Positions 1 to 9,951 of a DNA stretch of 64,000 nt are shown in pieces. The notes beneath the pieces were generated by a model. It did not search any database. It saw only the letters and a list, made by a program, of their open reading frames with translations, and was not told the origin of the DNA. A program made the translations under genes and the position numbers. Position 1 is the stretch's first letter; the number at the start of each line of letters is the position of its first letter. Location of the stretch: positions 682,001 to 746,000 of the forward strand of contig JADKBV010000011.1 of the NCBI GenBank assembly GCA_016714895.1, read 5' to 3'. The DNA is from Saprospiraceae bacterium. Its GTDB lineage: Bacteria; Bacteroidota; Bacteroidia; Chitinophagales; Saprospiraceae.

Positions 1-1
1 A

Positions 2-1480
2 AGCCAGCTTGCATCGGCAACAAAAGGGGCAACGGGAGCCAATTCTACAGCAATGGGAAATTCAACTACTGCATCAGGAACCAACTCAACTGCGATGGGT
101 TTCCAAACGATTTCAAAAGCTTTTGCGTCTTTATCATTAGGCAGGTACAATGATACCATAGCAGGTTCAGATCCCATAAACTGGGTAGTTACTGATCCGG
201 TTTTTATGATCGGAAATGGCACTTCTGATGCTGTAAGAAAAAATGTTATGACGGTTTACAAAAATGGTACGCTTCAGCTGCAGAACCTGACCTCGACCCC
301 CGCAAATAATAGTGATAAATTTTATGTGTTAAATAACAGGCCTTTTTATGGTGATAAAATATTAACAGGTCAGTTGGAAAGAATTACAGAAAATGGCAAT
401 ACAGGGTGGAGACTATTTGGCAGAAATCCGGCTAATTACGGAGATATCGGTGATGATGCAGTTGATTTATCAATAAGCTTGTTTACATCGGCAACAAGAG
501 GTGCAACAGGTTATACTTCCATTGCTATGGGATCCGGAACCACAGCTTCCGGTTTGAATTCAACTGCAATGGGTTCCAGTTCCATTGCATCCGGAAATTA
601 TTCAACGGCTATTGGCAATTCTTGTACAGCAAGCGAGGATAACTCAATTGCAATGGGCTCAGGAACAGATGCTATTGGGGTAAATTCAATTACTATGGGA
701 TTTCACACCCTGGCATCAGGATCATATTCTTCAGCAATGGGATTTCACACTTTCGCAAAATCATATGGTTCTTTATCAATAGGAAGATACAGCGACTCTA
801 TTGCAACAAGTTCAGAAACAACCTGGGTGGCAACTGATCCTGTTTTTATCATTGGTAATGGCGATTCTAATATTAACCGAAAAAATGCTGTTACCATCCT
901 TAAAAATGCAAAAACCGGGATCAATACCTCAACACCTGGTGCAGGACTGCACATCAAAGGGGTGGACGCTTCCTGGGATTCCCACATCAGATTGGAAACT
1001 GTAGATGGAGGTGACTATGGCAACATTCTATACGACGGAAATATGAAATTCCGAAACTTTGGAGCGGACGACGAATTTCAATGGCGTAATAGTGCAAGTA
1101 GTATAAAGATGAGATTGGAAGACAATGGTGACCTTACCGTGGCCGGAAATACCAGTGTTGGCGGATTGACGATAACTTCCGGTAGTGTCAGCCTCAATGG
1201 TGATAACCAACTTATCACGGTTGGGGGTTCCGGTTATCTCAAACTTAGTTCCAATCACCCCACAGCAACCAACAGAACCATTGTATTATCAGATGGCTTG
1301 ACCACAGGACAGATACTGTATATTGAATCAACTTCTGCCGGTGCCAATCTTTTTGAAATTCAGGATGGCGCAGGAAGTAATACCAATACTACAGGCACCA
1401 TCACGATGTCAGCCGGGCACGTGATTCAATTACTTTGGAACGGAACTGACTGGCTTCAGGTGAGTTATGCCAATAATTGA
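2..1480 (+). CDS. YadA/Hep_Hag-like surface protein, C-terminal part (5' truncated)
   Basis: The reading frame is open from base 2, so the gene begins before the window; the ATG at 53 is internal. The protein carries repeated short units of the form NSTAMG / SG.NS.A.G, typical of the left-handed beta-roll head of trimeric autotransporter-like adhesins (Hep_Hag family). Two head blocks (about residues 1-45 and 160-240 from base 53) are each followed by a similar stretch containing SLS.GRY and DPVF.IGNG, so the molecule is built from a duplicated module. The last ~150 residues are Gly/Ser/Thr-rich and end with NGTDWLQVSYANN, like phage tail fibre or Bacteroidota surface-protein ends. There is no YadA membrane anchor and no clear T9SS sorting domain, so the export route is unknown. 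Role in adhesion is inferred. Confidence 0.75.
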   Translation, partial: SQLASATKGATGANSTAMGNSTTASGTNSTAMGFQTISKAFASLSLGRYNDTIAGSDPINWVVTDPVFMIGNGTSDAVRKNVMTVYKNGTLQLQNLTSTPANNSDKFYVLNNRPFYGDKILTGQLERITENGNTGWRLFGRNPANYGDIGDDAVDLSISLFTSATRGATGYTSIAMGSGTTASGLNSTAMGSSSIASGNYSTAIGNSCTASEDNSIAMGSGTDAIGVNSITMGFHTLASGSYSSAMGFHTFAKSYGSLSIGRYSDSIATSSETTWVATDPVFIIGNGDSNINRKNAVTILKNAKTGINTSTPGAGLHIKGVDASWDSHIRLETVDGGDYGNILYDGNMKFRNFGADDEFQWRNSASSIKMRLEDNGDLTVAGNTSVGGLTITSGSVSLNGDNQLITVGGSGYLKLSSNHPTATNRTIVLSDGLTTGQILYIESTSAGANLFEIQDGAGSNTNTTGTITMSAGHVIQLLWNGTDWLQVSYANN

Positions 1481-1609
1481 TTTATTAAGTATGTATCAGT
1501 TTTATCAATATTGTATTAATGAAGCTTTAAAATTTTTATTTTTTTTTAGAATCTTGTGATAAAAGAAGCAAAGTTTTACCAAGGCGTTACAATGTTTTGG
1601 TAATTACAT

Positions 1610-1617
1610 TACTTTTG
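1610..1617 (+). promoter_or_regulatory. Candidate Bacteroidota -7 element
   Basis: TACTTTTG matches TAnnTTTG. It lies 39 nt before the ATG at 1657 and inside the longer reading frame that would start with TTG at 1597, which argues for 1657 as the real start. No convincing -33 TTG is seen at the right distance. Confidence 0.35.
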
Positions 1618-1656
1618 TCTGTAAAACAACAAAAATGTTTAAGCAATAAGCCTTTA

Positions 1657-4600
1657 ATGACTTTACATAATCCAATCATAAAATTATATCTTACCATCAT
1701 GGTACTGTGGTTGGGTAATAATCTTTTTGCTCAGTATCCGGCATTGGTTTTTAAAAATATTGATGTCAACAGTGGTATGTCGCAAGGAGACGTCAGAACC
1801 ATCTATCAGGATCGACATGGTTTTATGTGGTTTGGTACCTGGGATGGTTTAAACAAGTATGACGGTTTTTTTATAAAAACATACAAAGAACAACACAATA
1901 ATCCAATCAGTATTCAGGGTCAACTCATCAATAATATAATCGGGATTGACGATCACTTTTTGGCTTTCGGTACCTTAAAGGGTTTAAATATTTTTGATGA
2001 AAGGGATGAAACATTTCAATATTATACCATAGGAAACAACATCAGTAATGCCCGGATAGTAACATCCTTGGGAAAAGAGTTGATTCTGATGATGGACAAT
2101 TTTTTATTTTCTTTTGATATTAAAAAACGAAAGTTTTCAAAAATTGATTCCAAAATCAGTCGTCAATTGGAAGAATTATTTATAACCGGAAAATTTGGAT
2201 TTAACAGGTCCGAAAAAGTGATCAGAAATGTATATGATTTTTTGATTAGATATCCCGAACATTTCGGAAAATTAAAAAAAGTATTAGGCGAAAATGTTGT
2301 TAACGATATTTTGGTTGATAAAAAAACCAATCTGATTCATGTGGTGACAAATAGCGGATATTTCATATACGATTTAAAAAATTTTTCGCAAAAAAAAATG
2401 GTACTTCCCGGTTCCAATAAATGTATTTTGATGGAAGGAGACAAAATATTTATTGGGACTGAGAGTGAAGGTTTATATTTTTTTAATTCTAAATCATTAC
2501 AAAAAATCGGAAAGTATACAAGTGATAAAACACAAACCAATACTATCGGAGGAAATTATATCATATCATTATACCTTGATTATCAAAAAAATCTTTGGTG
2601 TGGTTTGGTGGGAAACGGAATAAGTTACTGTAACCTGAATGAAAAAATTGGCAAAACAATTTATACAACAGGTTCTTCCAAAGGAAAAAAATTGATGTCC
2701 AACAATTTTGTTGCCTTCAGGGAATTCTCAAATGGCCAACTTTGGACAGCAGATATCAACGGTAATATTAGTGTTTTCGACCAAAACTATGAAATCATAA
2801 AATCAATAAAACCTTCGGAGATTGATAAAAACCAACAACACATTTTTATTCAGGAATTTCAGGAAACAAAAGATGGTCAAAACTTATTATTGACGGACAA
2901 AGGAGTGTACATTTTTGAGAATAATCGTTTTTACAAAATTACCAAACCTTACTTAAAGGAGAATCAAAAATTCGGACAGGGAATGGTTGTTTTGGATGAC
3001 ACACTGAGTCTGATTGCTACCAGAGAAGGAATGCTTTATTATCACCTGAAAAAAAAGGAAATCATCGATAAACCATGTTCTCTTGAGACCGGTGCCAATA
3101 TCTACAGCATGTTCAAAGGCGAAGATAACTATTTGTATATCAATCCCTTTTTTAATGGTTTGGTTGTCTATAAATACGAACAAGGCAAATTTATTTTTAA
3201 ATACAAAATCAATTACGATTTTAATATTCATGACAGATATGAAAGGAAGGACACCATCATTCTTGCCACAACAAAAGGAATATTAATTATTAATAAAAAA
3301 CAAGGTAAATACAATTTTATAGACGAAAGTGATGGTTTACCTAATCAAAACCTTTACAGTGTTTTACCTGATAAAACTGAAAAAGGAAGTTTATGGTGTT
3401 CAAGTAATCGGGGGATTTTTAAGTATAATTTCATAAATAAAAATATCGATATCTACGGACTCAATGACGGAATTAATGCGCTGGAATTTAATTCTCAGGC
3501 GATGGCAATCAGACAAAACGGCGATTTTGTGTTTGGAAGTACGGATGGCATTACCATTATTTATCCTGAACGAATGGTTGTGAAAAATAAAAATTCGGAT
3601 ATTTTATTACATAATTTCAAAATCAATAACCACTCAGCAAATAACTACTACGATACAAGTCTGTTTATTTATAAAATTCCATATCATGAAAACGATGTGT
3701 CCTTTTCATTAATCAATATAAATTTCCCAAATTCTAATACGCCGATTTATTACAGAATATCAGGGATTGATAAAAAATTTTACGAAAGTAAAAATCCTGC
3801 CGACATCAGATATTCTGACTTGCCTATCGGAGAATATACACTGGAAGCAAGATTGCCGGGACAGGATGGTACATGGAAAAATTTAACAAAAATAATCATT
3901 TTGGCACCATGGTATCTTAAATGGTGGGCTTACTTACTATTTGTTTTTATCTTTGGAAGTATGGTTGTTGTTTTTCTCAGAATGTATATAAACAACAAGT
4001 TGGATCGGCAAAAGGCGATTATTGAAAATCAAAAAGCTATAGAGAAAGAAAGAAACAGAATTAGTTCAGATCTTCACGATGACATCGGTTCTACACTTAG
4101 CAGCATATCAGTTTACAGTGAATTGGCAGATAAATATTATCAAACATTTCCAGAAAAAAGCAGGGAAATGGTTCAAAAAATTTCCTTTCAGACACAAAAT
4201 TTGATGGAACGTATGAGTGATATGATCTGGAGTCTCAAAACGGCAAGTCAGGAAAAAATCTCAATTAAATCAAAGATTCAGGATCATTGCAGAGATTTGT
4301 TGAATGTAAAAAATATTGAATATGACATCAGCGTGGATGAAAACGTGGACAGACATCTTACAGAACCGGGATTACGTAAAAATCTGTTACTGATCTTAAA
4401 GGAAGCCATTCATAATATAGCCAGACACAGCAAAGCAGACAAAGCGCACATTTCTGTTACCCTTGGGGATCATTGTTTGATTTTATTTGTAAAGGATAAC
4501 GGAATAGGTATATCGAATCAAAATATACAGAATGGAAAAAGGGCTTTCAATAATGAAAAAAAGGGCAGAAGATATGAAAGCCACATGTAGTATAGAATCA

Positions 4601-4663
4601 GTTTCAGGAGAAGGAACCAATATCAGCTGTTTTATTCCGTTAGGTATAATCAGGCTTAATTGA
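1657..4663 (+). CDS. Hybrid-propeller sensor histidine kinase (HisKA_3), one frameshift near the 3' end
   Basis: Membrane sensor kinase: signal peptide (MTLHNPIIKLYLTIMVLWLG, ends near LFAQ), about 650 residues of two-component-propeller repeats (MWFGTWDGLNKYDG at the start, GSLWCSSNRGIFKYN later), a Y_Y_Y-like Ig domain, one membrane helix (WWAYLLFVFIFGSMVVVF), then HisKA_3 with the H-box DLHDDIGSTLSS and a HATPase_c N-box (LKEAIHNIARHS) and G1 box (DNGIGI). In the deposited frame the protein stops at 4590. Removing one A from the A5 run at 4536-4540 restores GKGLSIMKKRAEDMKA and ends at TGA 4661-4663, the normal G2 box and tail. The ATG at 1657 is preferred to TTG 1597 because it gives a clean signal peptide. 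The response-regulator gene follows directly. Confidence 0.85.
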
Positions 4664-4688
4664 TAATCATACATTAACGTACTTGTAT

Positions 4689-5327
4689 ATGTTAATAAAT
4701 GTTTTTATATATGACGATAACGAAGCAAGGCGGGACAGTCTCATTGCATTACTTGAACTGACAGATTCTATGCATTTTGTCGGCAGTGCAGCCAATTGTA
4801 CATCTGTTGAGCAAGATATGTTGTCTTCAAAACCTGATGTTGTACTCATGGATATTGAAATGCCCGAAACTGACGGCATTGAAGGTGTTAAAAGGATAAA
4901 AAGCAAATACCCTTTTATAAAAGTTATCATGCAAACCGTATATGAAGACAGTGATAAAATCTTTAACGCTTTGCGCTATGGAGCTGAAGGATATATTCTT
5001 AAAAAAGCATCTGTCAATCATATCATAGAGAGCATCAAAGAAGTTTATAATGGAGGTGCATTTATGACGCCAAGTGTAGCAATGCAGGTAATGAATTTTA
5101 TTAAAAAACCCACACCTTCTGATCAAAAAATGGAAAGTCTTTCGCCAAGAGAATCCGAGGTGTTAAAATATCTTTCTGAGGGGGATAGTTACAAAATGAT
5201 AGCCGACCGACTTAAAATTAGCTACGGCACGGTCAATAATCATATTAAAAAAATATATGAAAAGCTACAGGTTCATTCGCTGGGAGAGGCCGTATCCTAT
5301 GCCCTCAAAAACAATATAAATTATTGA
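4689..5327 (+). CDS. NarL/FixJ-family response regulator
   Basis: Receiver domain (residues ~1-120) with the acidic pair DD near residue 9, phospho-acceptor Asp in VVLMDIEMP, switch Thr in VIMQTVYED and Lys in LKKAS, followed by a LuxR-type HTH (LSPRESEVLKYLSEG ... YGTVNNHIKKIYEKL). It should take phosphate from the neighbouring HisKA_3 kinases and bind DNA as a dimer. The ATG at 4689 (MLINVFIYDD) is preferred over the TTG two codons upstream because it lines up with the paralogue at 7997 (MIKVFIYDD). The two regulators are clearly paralogous through the receiver, which suggests local duplication of a kinase-regulator pair. Confidence 0.9.
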   Translation: MLINVFIYDDNEARRDSLIALLELTDSMHFVGSAANCTSVEQDMLSSKPDVVLMDIEMPETDGIEGVKRIKSKYPFIKVIMQTVYEDSDKIFNALRYGAEGYILKKASVNHIIESIKEVYNGGAFMTPSVAMQVMNFIKKPTPSDQKMESLSPRESEVLKYLSEGDSYKMIADRLKISYGTVNNHIKKIYEKLQVHSLGEAVSYALKNNINY

Positions 5328-5330
5328 TCT

Positions 5331-6557
5331 TTGGGCAATGAGAATCTACATATCATTGAGTGGTTTGTGCTTGGCGCTTCTTCCATCATGCTGGTGTATC
5401 ATACGATTTTGTATCTGCAGCAAAAAGATCATTACATTTTACTTTATTCAAATTATTTATTATCATTAGTTGTTTATCTCGTTTTCAGAAGATTGACCCA
5501 CTATGATTCTTTTATGAATGATACATTTTCATTCGCATATGTGATTGACCATCCCTTAATCCTGTACATGCTTTTTAGTTATGTATTTTTTATATCAAGG
5601 GTGTTGGAAATAAATCAAAATGCTGCCGTAGTCAAGTTTGCTGTGTATGGCTTTTATTCAAGCATAGCGGTTTTGTTTTTCCTGCATTTGTACAAAATAT
5701 TTTTCACTGATGAAACTGCTATGTCTAGGACTTATTTTTTAGTGAGCAAACTAACGTTATTGTTTTTTGCATTTCTGGGATTGTTTGGTGCCCTGTACAT
5801 ACGTAAAAATATTTTTGTAAGAATTATTATTGCCGGTGGACTTGTTTATGCTTTTTTTAGTTTATTAACTATATTTTCAATTTTTGGGGAGTTGAGGATA
5901 CTTGGTTTATTGGAATATGACCTTTATTTTATTGGTTGCGTATTGGATATATTATTATTTTCCACGGCATTGGGATACAGAAGTTATTTGATCCATCAGG
6001 AGAAAGTAGAAACCCAAAAACTATTAATGATAGAAAGTGAAAAAAACAAAACATTATTACAACAACAACACAACATTCTCCAAAAAGAAAACGCGAGAGA
6101 GCAGGCTTTGGCATCTATGAATAAACATTTGCAGGAGGAGGTTGGTGCAAGTTTGTCCAGTATCCACGTTTTTGCGGATTTATCAGCAAACATAATGGAA
6201 ACTTATCCTCAAAAAAGTAAGGAATATCTGTTGAGAATTGCCAGTCTGGGACAAAACATAATGGATGATATAGGAGATATCATTTGGTTGGCCAATCTCC
6301 ACCATGAAAATCAACATGAAGCTTTTTTGACAAGAATAAAAAATTACAGCCATGAAATTCTTGTTCCGAAACAAATTCAAATGAACTTAACCGTATCCGA
6401 AGATTATTACAAAATCCCTCTTTCAGAAGAATTTTTAAGATCAGGAATCAAAAACATCAAAACAGAAATGAAAAACGCACAAAATGAAAATGTAACAAAT
6501 GAATTAATTATTCGAATAGAAGTACAAAATAATCTTCCTGTCATACATTATTCTTAA
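5331..6557 (+). CDS. 7TM-type membrane pseudokinase (HisKA_3-like, no phospho-His, no ATPase domain)
   Basis: Starts with TTG 3 nt after the regulator stop. About seven hydrophobic helices fill residues 1-220, followed by a Gln/Lys/Glu-rich coiled coil and a region aligned with HisKA_3 of both neighbours. The H-box reads HLQEEVGASLSS where the neighbours have DLHDDIG.(T/A)LSS, so the phospho-acceptor His is Gln. The dimerisation helices continue (DDIGDIIWLANL versus the neighbour's DMIWSLKT), but after LRSGIKNIKTEMKNAQNEN the N-box is degenerate and no G1 or G2 box follows; the protein ends about 30 residues later. It cannot be an ordinary kinase. Inference: a membrane sensor that may heterodimerise with and modulate an adjacent kinase. 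Confidence 0.75.
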   Translation: MGNENLHIIEWFVLGASSIMLVYHTILYLQQKDHYILLYSNYLLSLVVYLVFRRLTHYDSFMNDTFSFAYVIDHPLILYMLFSYVFFISRVLEINQNAAVVKFAVYGFYSSIAVLFFLHLYKIFFTDETAMSRTYFLVSKLTLLFFAFLGLFGALYIRKNIFVRIIIAGGLVYAFFSLLTIFSIFGELRILGLLEYDLYFIGCVLDILLFSTALGYRSYLIHQEKVETQKLLMIESEKNKTLLQQQHNILQKENAREQALASMNKHLQEEVGASLSSIHVFADLSANIMETYPQKSKEYLLRIASLGQNIMDDIGDIIWLANLHHENQHEAFLTRIKNYSHEILVPKQIQMNLTVSEDYYKIPLSEEFLRSGIKNIKTEMKNAQNENVTNELIIRIEVQNNLPVIHYS

Positions 6558-6573
6558 TGAAAATAATATAAAT

Positions 6574-7227
6574 ATGCTTGAAGCGTATTCTTCAGATGAT
6601 TTAATAAAAATTTTGCCTTATGTGTTTACATTTGGAGCTACCCTGATACTTTTGGCCTATCAGATAGTATCCTATTATCATTACAGAGACAGTCTGTTAC
6701 GGGATTTCTGTGTCTACCTGTTTTCTCAGACTTGTTACCTTAGTCTGGCCATTTGGATGCTCCTTGTTTTTGAAAATTATGCTGAATCTTCTCAAATTCT
6801 ATTGATTGTCAGGGAGTCTTTGGAAATCCTGACTTACTTTTTTTATCTTATTTACACCACCAATGCCATTGGTTTTGATAACAAAAAACATAAATTATTA
6901 AGAACGATCATCAAAGCCACCCTGATTACCATGCTCATTTATCTGCCATTACAGATCTTTGTAATTTATGGATTGGAAACAAGTAATATATATATATTTA
7001 TAGGCATCAGATTATTGATTTTTGCTTTGGCTGTCCTGATGTTTTGGCAAAGTTTTAAGATTAAAAACAATATAATTCTGACGTATATCCGGTCGGCAAC
7101 GATGATTTATTTCTTTTTTGGTGTTGCGAGTTTTACGTCTATGTTTTTTGACATTCAAAAATATCACATGGTTCCTTATCACTTTATACTCATCGGTGTC
7201 ATCACGGATTTAATTATTTTTCGATAG
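6574..7227 (+). CDS. Sensor kinase, N-terminal 7TM half (split from 7230-7952 by a frameshift)
   Basis: Seven-helix membrane segment resembling the first 220 residues of the gene at 5331 (shared pattern of a TM bundle ending IG...D(L/I)(I/L)(I/L)F). The stop TAG at 7225-7227 is reached only because the T run at 7217-7221 is one base short. Adding a T gives LIIFSIAMSDRIKHQ and joins directly to the kinase frame at 7230, matching LLFSTALGYRSYLIHQ in the paralogue. This is therefore the membrane half of one gene spanning 6574-7952, unless the cell really makes two polypeptides. Confidence 0.75.
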   Translation: MLEAYSSDDLIKILPYVFTFGATLILLAYQIVSYYHYRDSLLRDFCVYLFSQTCYLSLAIWMLLVFENYAESSQILLIVRESLEILTYFFYLIYTTNAIGFDNKKHKLLRTIIKATLITMLIYLPLQIFVIYGLETSNIYIFIGIRLLIFALAVLMFWQSFKIKNNIILTYIRSATMIYFFFGVASFTSMFFDIQKYHMVPYHFILIGVITDLIIFR

Positions 7228-7229
7228 CT

Positions 7230-7952
7230 ATGTCTGACAGAATTAAACATCAGATCATTGACGCCCAACAAATAGCTAAAGATAAGGAAATTGAACTTCA
7301 AACCATACAATACAAACAGGAACTCATTATCAAGGAGCAAAAGGAAGAATACAGACGAAATATTGCTATGGACCTCCATGATGACATTGGTGCAAGTTTA
7401 AGCAGTATTCTTATTTATAGTGAATTAGCGCAAAAAACAATTGTTTCAAAACCTACAGCTACCCAAAATATTCTCAATAACATCAGCGTATTATCCAAGG
7501 AAATAAGCAATAAATTGTCGGATTTTATCTGGAGTCTGAAAATAGAAAAAGGCATTACCCAAAATAGCCTGAAACAGCGGTTATTAGATTATCAGCAATT
7601 ATTGTTTGCACAACTGAATATAACATGTACATACGAAATAGATGAGACCATTCTATCCGAAAATATTCATTTAATAAGAAATCTGCTTTTGATTATCAAA
7701 GAAGCTATGAATAATATTGCAAAATATTCAAAGGCACAAAATGTATTGATTTCCTTAACCAAAACACCCGGAAAAATCAACTTATTGATTAAGGATGATG
7801 GAATTGGTTTTGATCAAAATGCATCTAAAACAGGAAACGGATTAAGTAATATGGAAAAAAGATGTGAATCTGTTCACGGAACTTGCAAAATTACATCAAT
7901 TTTGGGTCTGGGGACTACTATTGAAATACAAATTGAACATTCGGATAGCTAG
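7230..7952 (+). CDS. Sensor kinase, C-terminal HisKA_3/HATPase half (split by a frameshift)
   Basis: Cytoplasmic kinase core: coiled coil (residues 1-45), H-box MDLHDDIGASLSSILIYSEL with intact His, dimerisation helices (LSDFIWSLK), N-box (IIKEAMNNIAKYS), G1 (DDGIGF) and G2 (GNGLSNMEKRCE ... GLGTTIEIQIE). All catalytic boxes are present, so this half is a competent kinase if expressed with its membrane domain. The ATG at 7230 is probably an internal Met of the full-length protein (see the T5 run at 7217-7221). A response regulator follows 44 nt downstream and is the likely partner. Confidence 0.82.
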   Translation: MSDRIKHQIIDAQQIAKDKEIELQTIQYKQELIIKEQKEEYRRNIAMDLHDDIGASLSSILIYSELAQKTIVSKPTATQNILNNISVLSKEISNKLSDFIWSLKIEKGITQNSLKQRLLDYQQLLFAQLNITCTYEIDETILSENIHLIRNLLLIIKEAMNNIAKYSKAQNVLISLTKTPGKINLLIKDDGIGFDQNASKTGNGLSNMEKRCESVHGTCKITSILGLGTTIEIQIEHSDS

Positions 7953-7996
7953 ATTTAGGCAGTTGTTTTTATTAAAAGATGTCTTAATTTTATGCC

Positions 7997-8596
7997 ATGA
8001 TAAAAGTTTTTATTTACGACGATAGTGATGCCAGAAAAGAAAGTCTTAAAACTTTACTGGAATTTACCGATAACATGGAGTTTGTAGGTTCTGCAGGTAA
8101 TTGTAGTCAAATAATCTCAGACATAGAAAATACCAATCCGGATGTCGTATTAATGGATATCGAAATGCCTCTCGCTGACGGAATAGAGGGAGTACGTCAG
8201 ATAAAACATTTTTTTCCGCACATAAAGGTTATCATGCAAACCGTTTATGAAGATATTGATAAAATATTTAAAGCTTTTGAACACGGCGCTGCCGGTTATA
8301 TATTAAAAAAAGCTTCTATTGACCAAATTATTGAAAGTATTGATAAAGTATATGAGGGTCAGGTATTTATAACGCCGAGTATGGCACTTCAGATTATCAA
8401 CAACCTGGAAAAATTTTCAGAAAAAGATGGAAAAACTTCATTAATTTCTACGATAGAGTTACAAATCATTCAACTCGTCGCACAAGGGTACAGCAATAAA
8501 ATAATTGCTGAAAAAATGGATCTCACAGAAGTTTTGGTCAATAAACATATCACAGTATTTTCAGAGAGATTACAGAATTCAGCCTGGAAAGGTTAA
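7997..8596 (+). CDS. NarL/FixJ-type response regulator with divergent HTH
   Basis: The receiver domain is intact: DD at residues 8-9, Asp in VVLMDIEMP, Thr in VIMQTVYED, Lys in LKKAS. The C-terminal region (STIELQIIQLVAQGYSNKII) still resembles a LuxR HTH, but the recognition helix (TEVLVNKHITVFSERL) differs from that of the paralogue at 4689 (YGTVNNHIKKIYEKL) and the protein ends about 15 residues earlier. Either it has a different DNA target or DNA binding is weakened. It closes the signalling cluster; the next gene lies over 300 bases away behind its own promoter. Confidence 0.85.
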   Translation: MIKVFIYDDSDARKESLKTLLEFTDNMEFVGSAGNCSQIISDIENTNPDVVLMDIEMPLADGIEGVRQIKHFFPHIKVIMQTVYEDIDKIFKAFEHGAAGYILKKASIDQIIESIDKVYEGQVFITPSMALQIINNLEKFSEKDGKTSLISTIELQIIQLVAQGYSNKIIAEKMDLTEVLVNKHITVFSERLQNSAWKG

Positions 8597-8811
8597 TTAG
8601 ACATAATCACTGATCAGCTATTTTTTCGATTCTGTTTTTAATCGTTTTACCTATTTCTTTTTTCTAAAAAAAAGATTGAATAGCTATTTCAATAAAATAT
8701 AAGTCAGAATAAGTGTGGAAATTGATGAAATCATTTGACATCATAAAAAATCTATCAATTGTATCGTAAAATTTTTCTGGAGGGGGCAATGGGTATAGCT
8801 ATATTAAGCTA

Positions 8812-8842
8812 TTGTACCGGAAATATAACACCTATACATTTG
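8812..8842 (+). promoter_or_regulatory. Bacteroidota promoter (-33 TTG / -7 TACATTTG)
   Basis: TTG at 8812-8814 and TACATTTG at 8835-8842 are separated by 20 nt, the spacing expected for the main sigma factor of Bacteroidota. It lies 82 nt upstream of the Kazal-domain gene at 8925. The rest of the 8597-8924 spacer is AT-rich with no other recognised feature. Confidence 0.55.
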
Positions 8843-8924
8843 TGGTATAAATTTTCATCCTTTGAAAATTTATATTGAAATTCATTTTTATTACCTATTT
8901 ATAATCATTTAAAATTAATTAATT

Positions 8925-9911
8925 ATGACACCTTATCTTAAAATTGTTGGTTTATTATTTATTACAATAATGAACCTTTTTTCTACATCAGAACTGTATG
9001 ATACTACGTTTTCAAAACTCAATCAATTTATTAATATTTCAGACGATTGTATTGATAAAGCAGTAAGAGATTCTAAAGTAAAAATTGCCTGTAGCAGTAT
9101 AATTGAACCTGTATGTGGATGTGATGCTGTCACCTATGACAACGAATGCAAAGCCTCGAACGCAGGTGTCAAAAGATTTACCGCGGGTCCGTGCGCCACA
9201 GATAATGGTAAAGGTGGTAATTCGCCTAAAGACGATTGTATCGGTGACCGAAGTACCAAACCTTGTACTTCTATTCCTGAAAATGTTTGTGGATGTGATG
9301 GCAAAACCTACCTCAATCCATGTGCAGCAGAAAGAGCCGGTGTAAGAAGATTTACAAAAGGTCCATGTGAAAATGACAGCAACGGGTCATCTGGCATTGA
9401 CGACTGCATCGGTCAGGGAAGTACCAAACCATGTAACTCCATAGCGGAAAATGTTTGTGGATGTGATGGTAAGACCTATCTGAATGCTTGCGTCGCAGAA
9501 GTAGCCGGTGTAAAAAGATTTAAAAAAGGAGCATGTAGAAATACGGACAACAATCCTGACCTTATTGACTGTGTCGGACAACGAATTACCAAACCTTGTA
9601 ACTCCATTCCTGATAATGTTTGTGGATGTGATGGTAAAACCTATCTCAATCAATGTGCAGCAGAAGCAGCCGGTGTAAGAAGATTTACCAAAGGAGCATG
9701 TGGAAATACGGACAACAATCCCGAGGCCAATGACTGTATCGGTCAGGGAAGTACCAGACCATGTAACTCTATTCCCGATAATGTTTGTGGATGTGATGGT
9801 AAGACCTATCTGAATGCTTGCGCCGCAGAAAGAGCAGGTGTAAAAAGATTTGTAAAAGGAGCATGTAACAATAAAAGTAATTACCCGAACAGCACCGGTA
9901 ATAATAAGTAA
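8925..9911 (+). CDS. Secreted multi-Kazal-domain protease inhibitor
   Basis: After a hydrophobic N-terminus (LKIVGLLFITIMNLFSTSEL) come five Kazal-type units, each C...PC.S(I)..NVCGCDGKTYLN.C.AE.AGV(K/R)RF.KG.C; the first is the most divergent (EPVCGCDAVTYDNEC). Six Cys per unit fit the usual three disulfides. The last four are close copies of each other joined by short Asn/Asp/Gly linkers, indicating internal duplication. Kazal domains inhibit serine proteases, and the residues preceding VCGC (P1 region) vary: IIEP, IPEN, IAEN, IPDN, IPDN. There is no T9SS domain or lipobox, so the product is probably periplasmic or released. The target protease is unknown. Confidence 0.88.
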   Translation: MTPYLKIVGLLFITIMNLFSTSELYDTTFSKLNQFINISDDCIDKAVRDSKVKIACSSIIEPVCGCDAVTYDNECKASNAGVKRFTAGPCATDNGKGGNSPKDDCIGDRSTKPCTSIPENVCGCDGKTYLNPCAAERAGVRRFTKGPCENDSNGSSGIDDCIGQGSTKPCNSIAENVCGCDGKTYLNACVAEVAGVKRFKKGACRNTDNNPDLIDCVGQRITKPCNSIPDNVCGCDGKTYLNQCAAEAAGVRRFTKGACGNTDNNPEANDCIGQGSTRPCNSIPDNVCGCDGKTYLNACAAERAGVKRFVKGACNNKSNYPNSTGNNK

Positions 9912-9951
9912 TTACTTTATTCAAGATTTTAATATCAAAATTTAAAGACCT

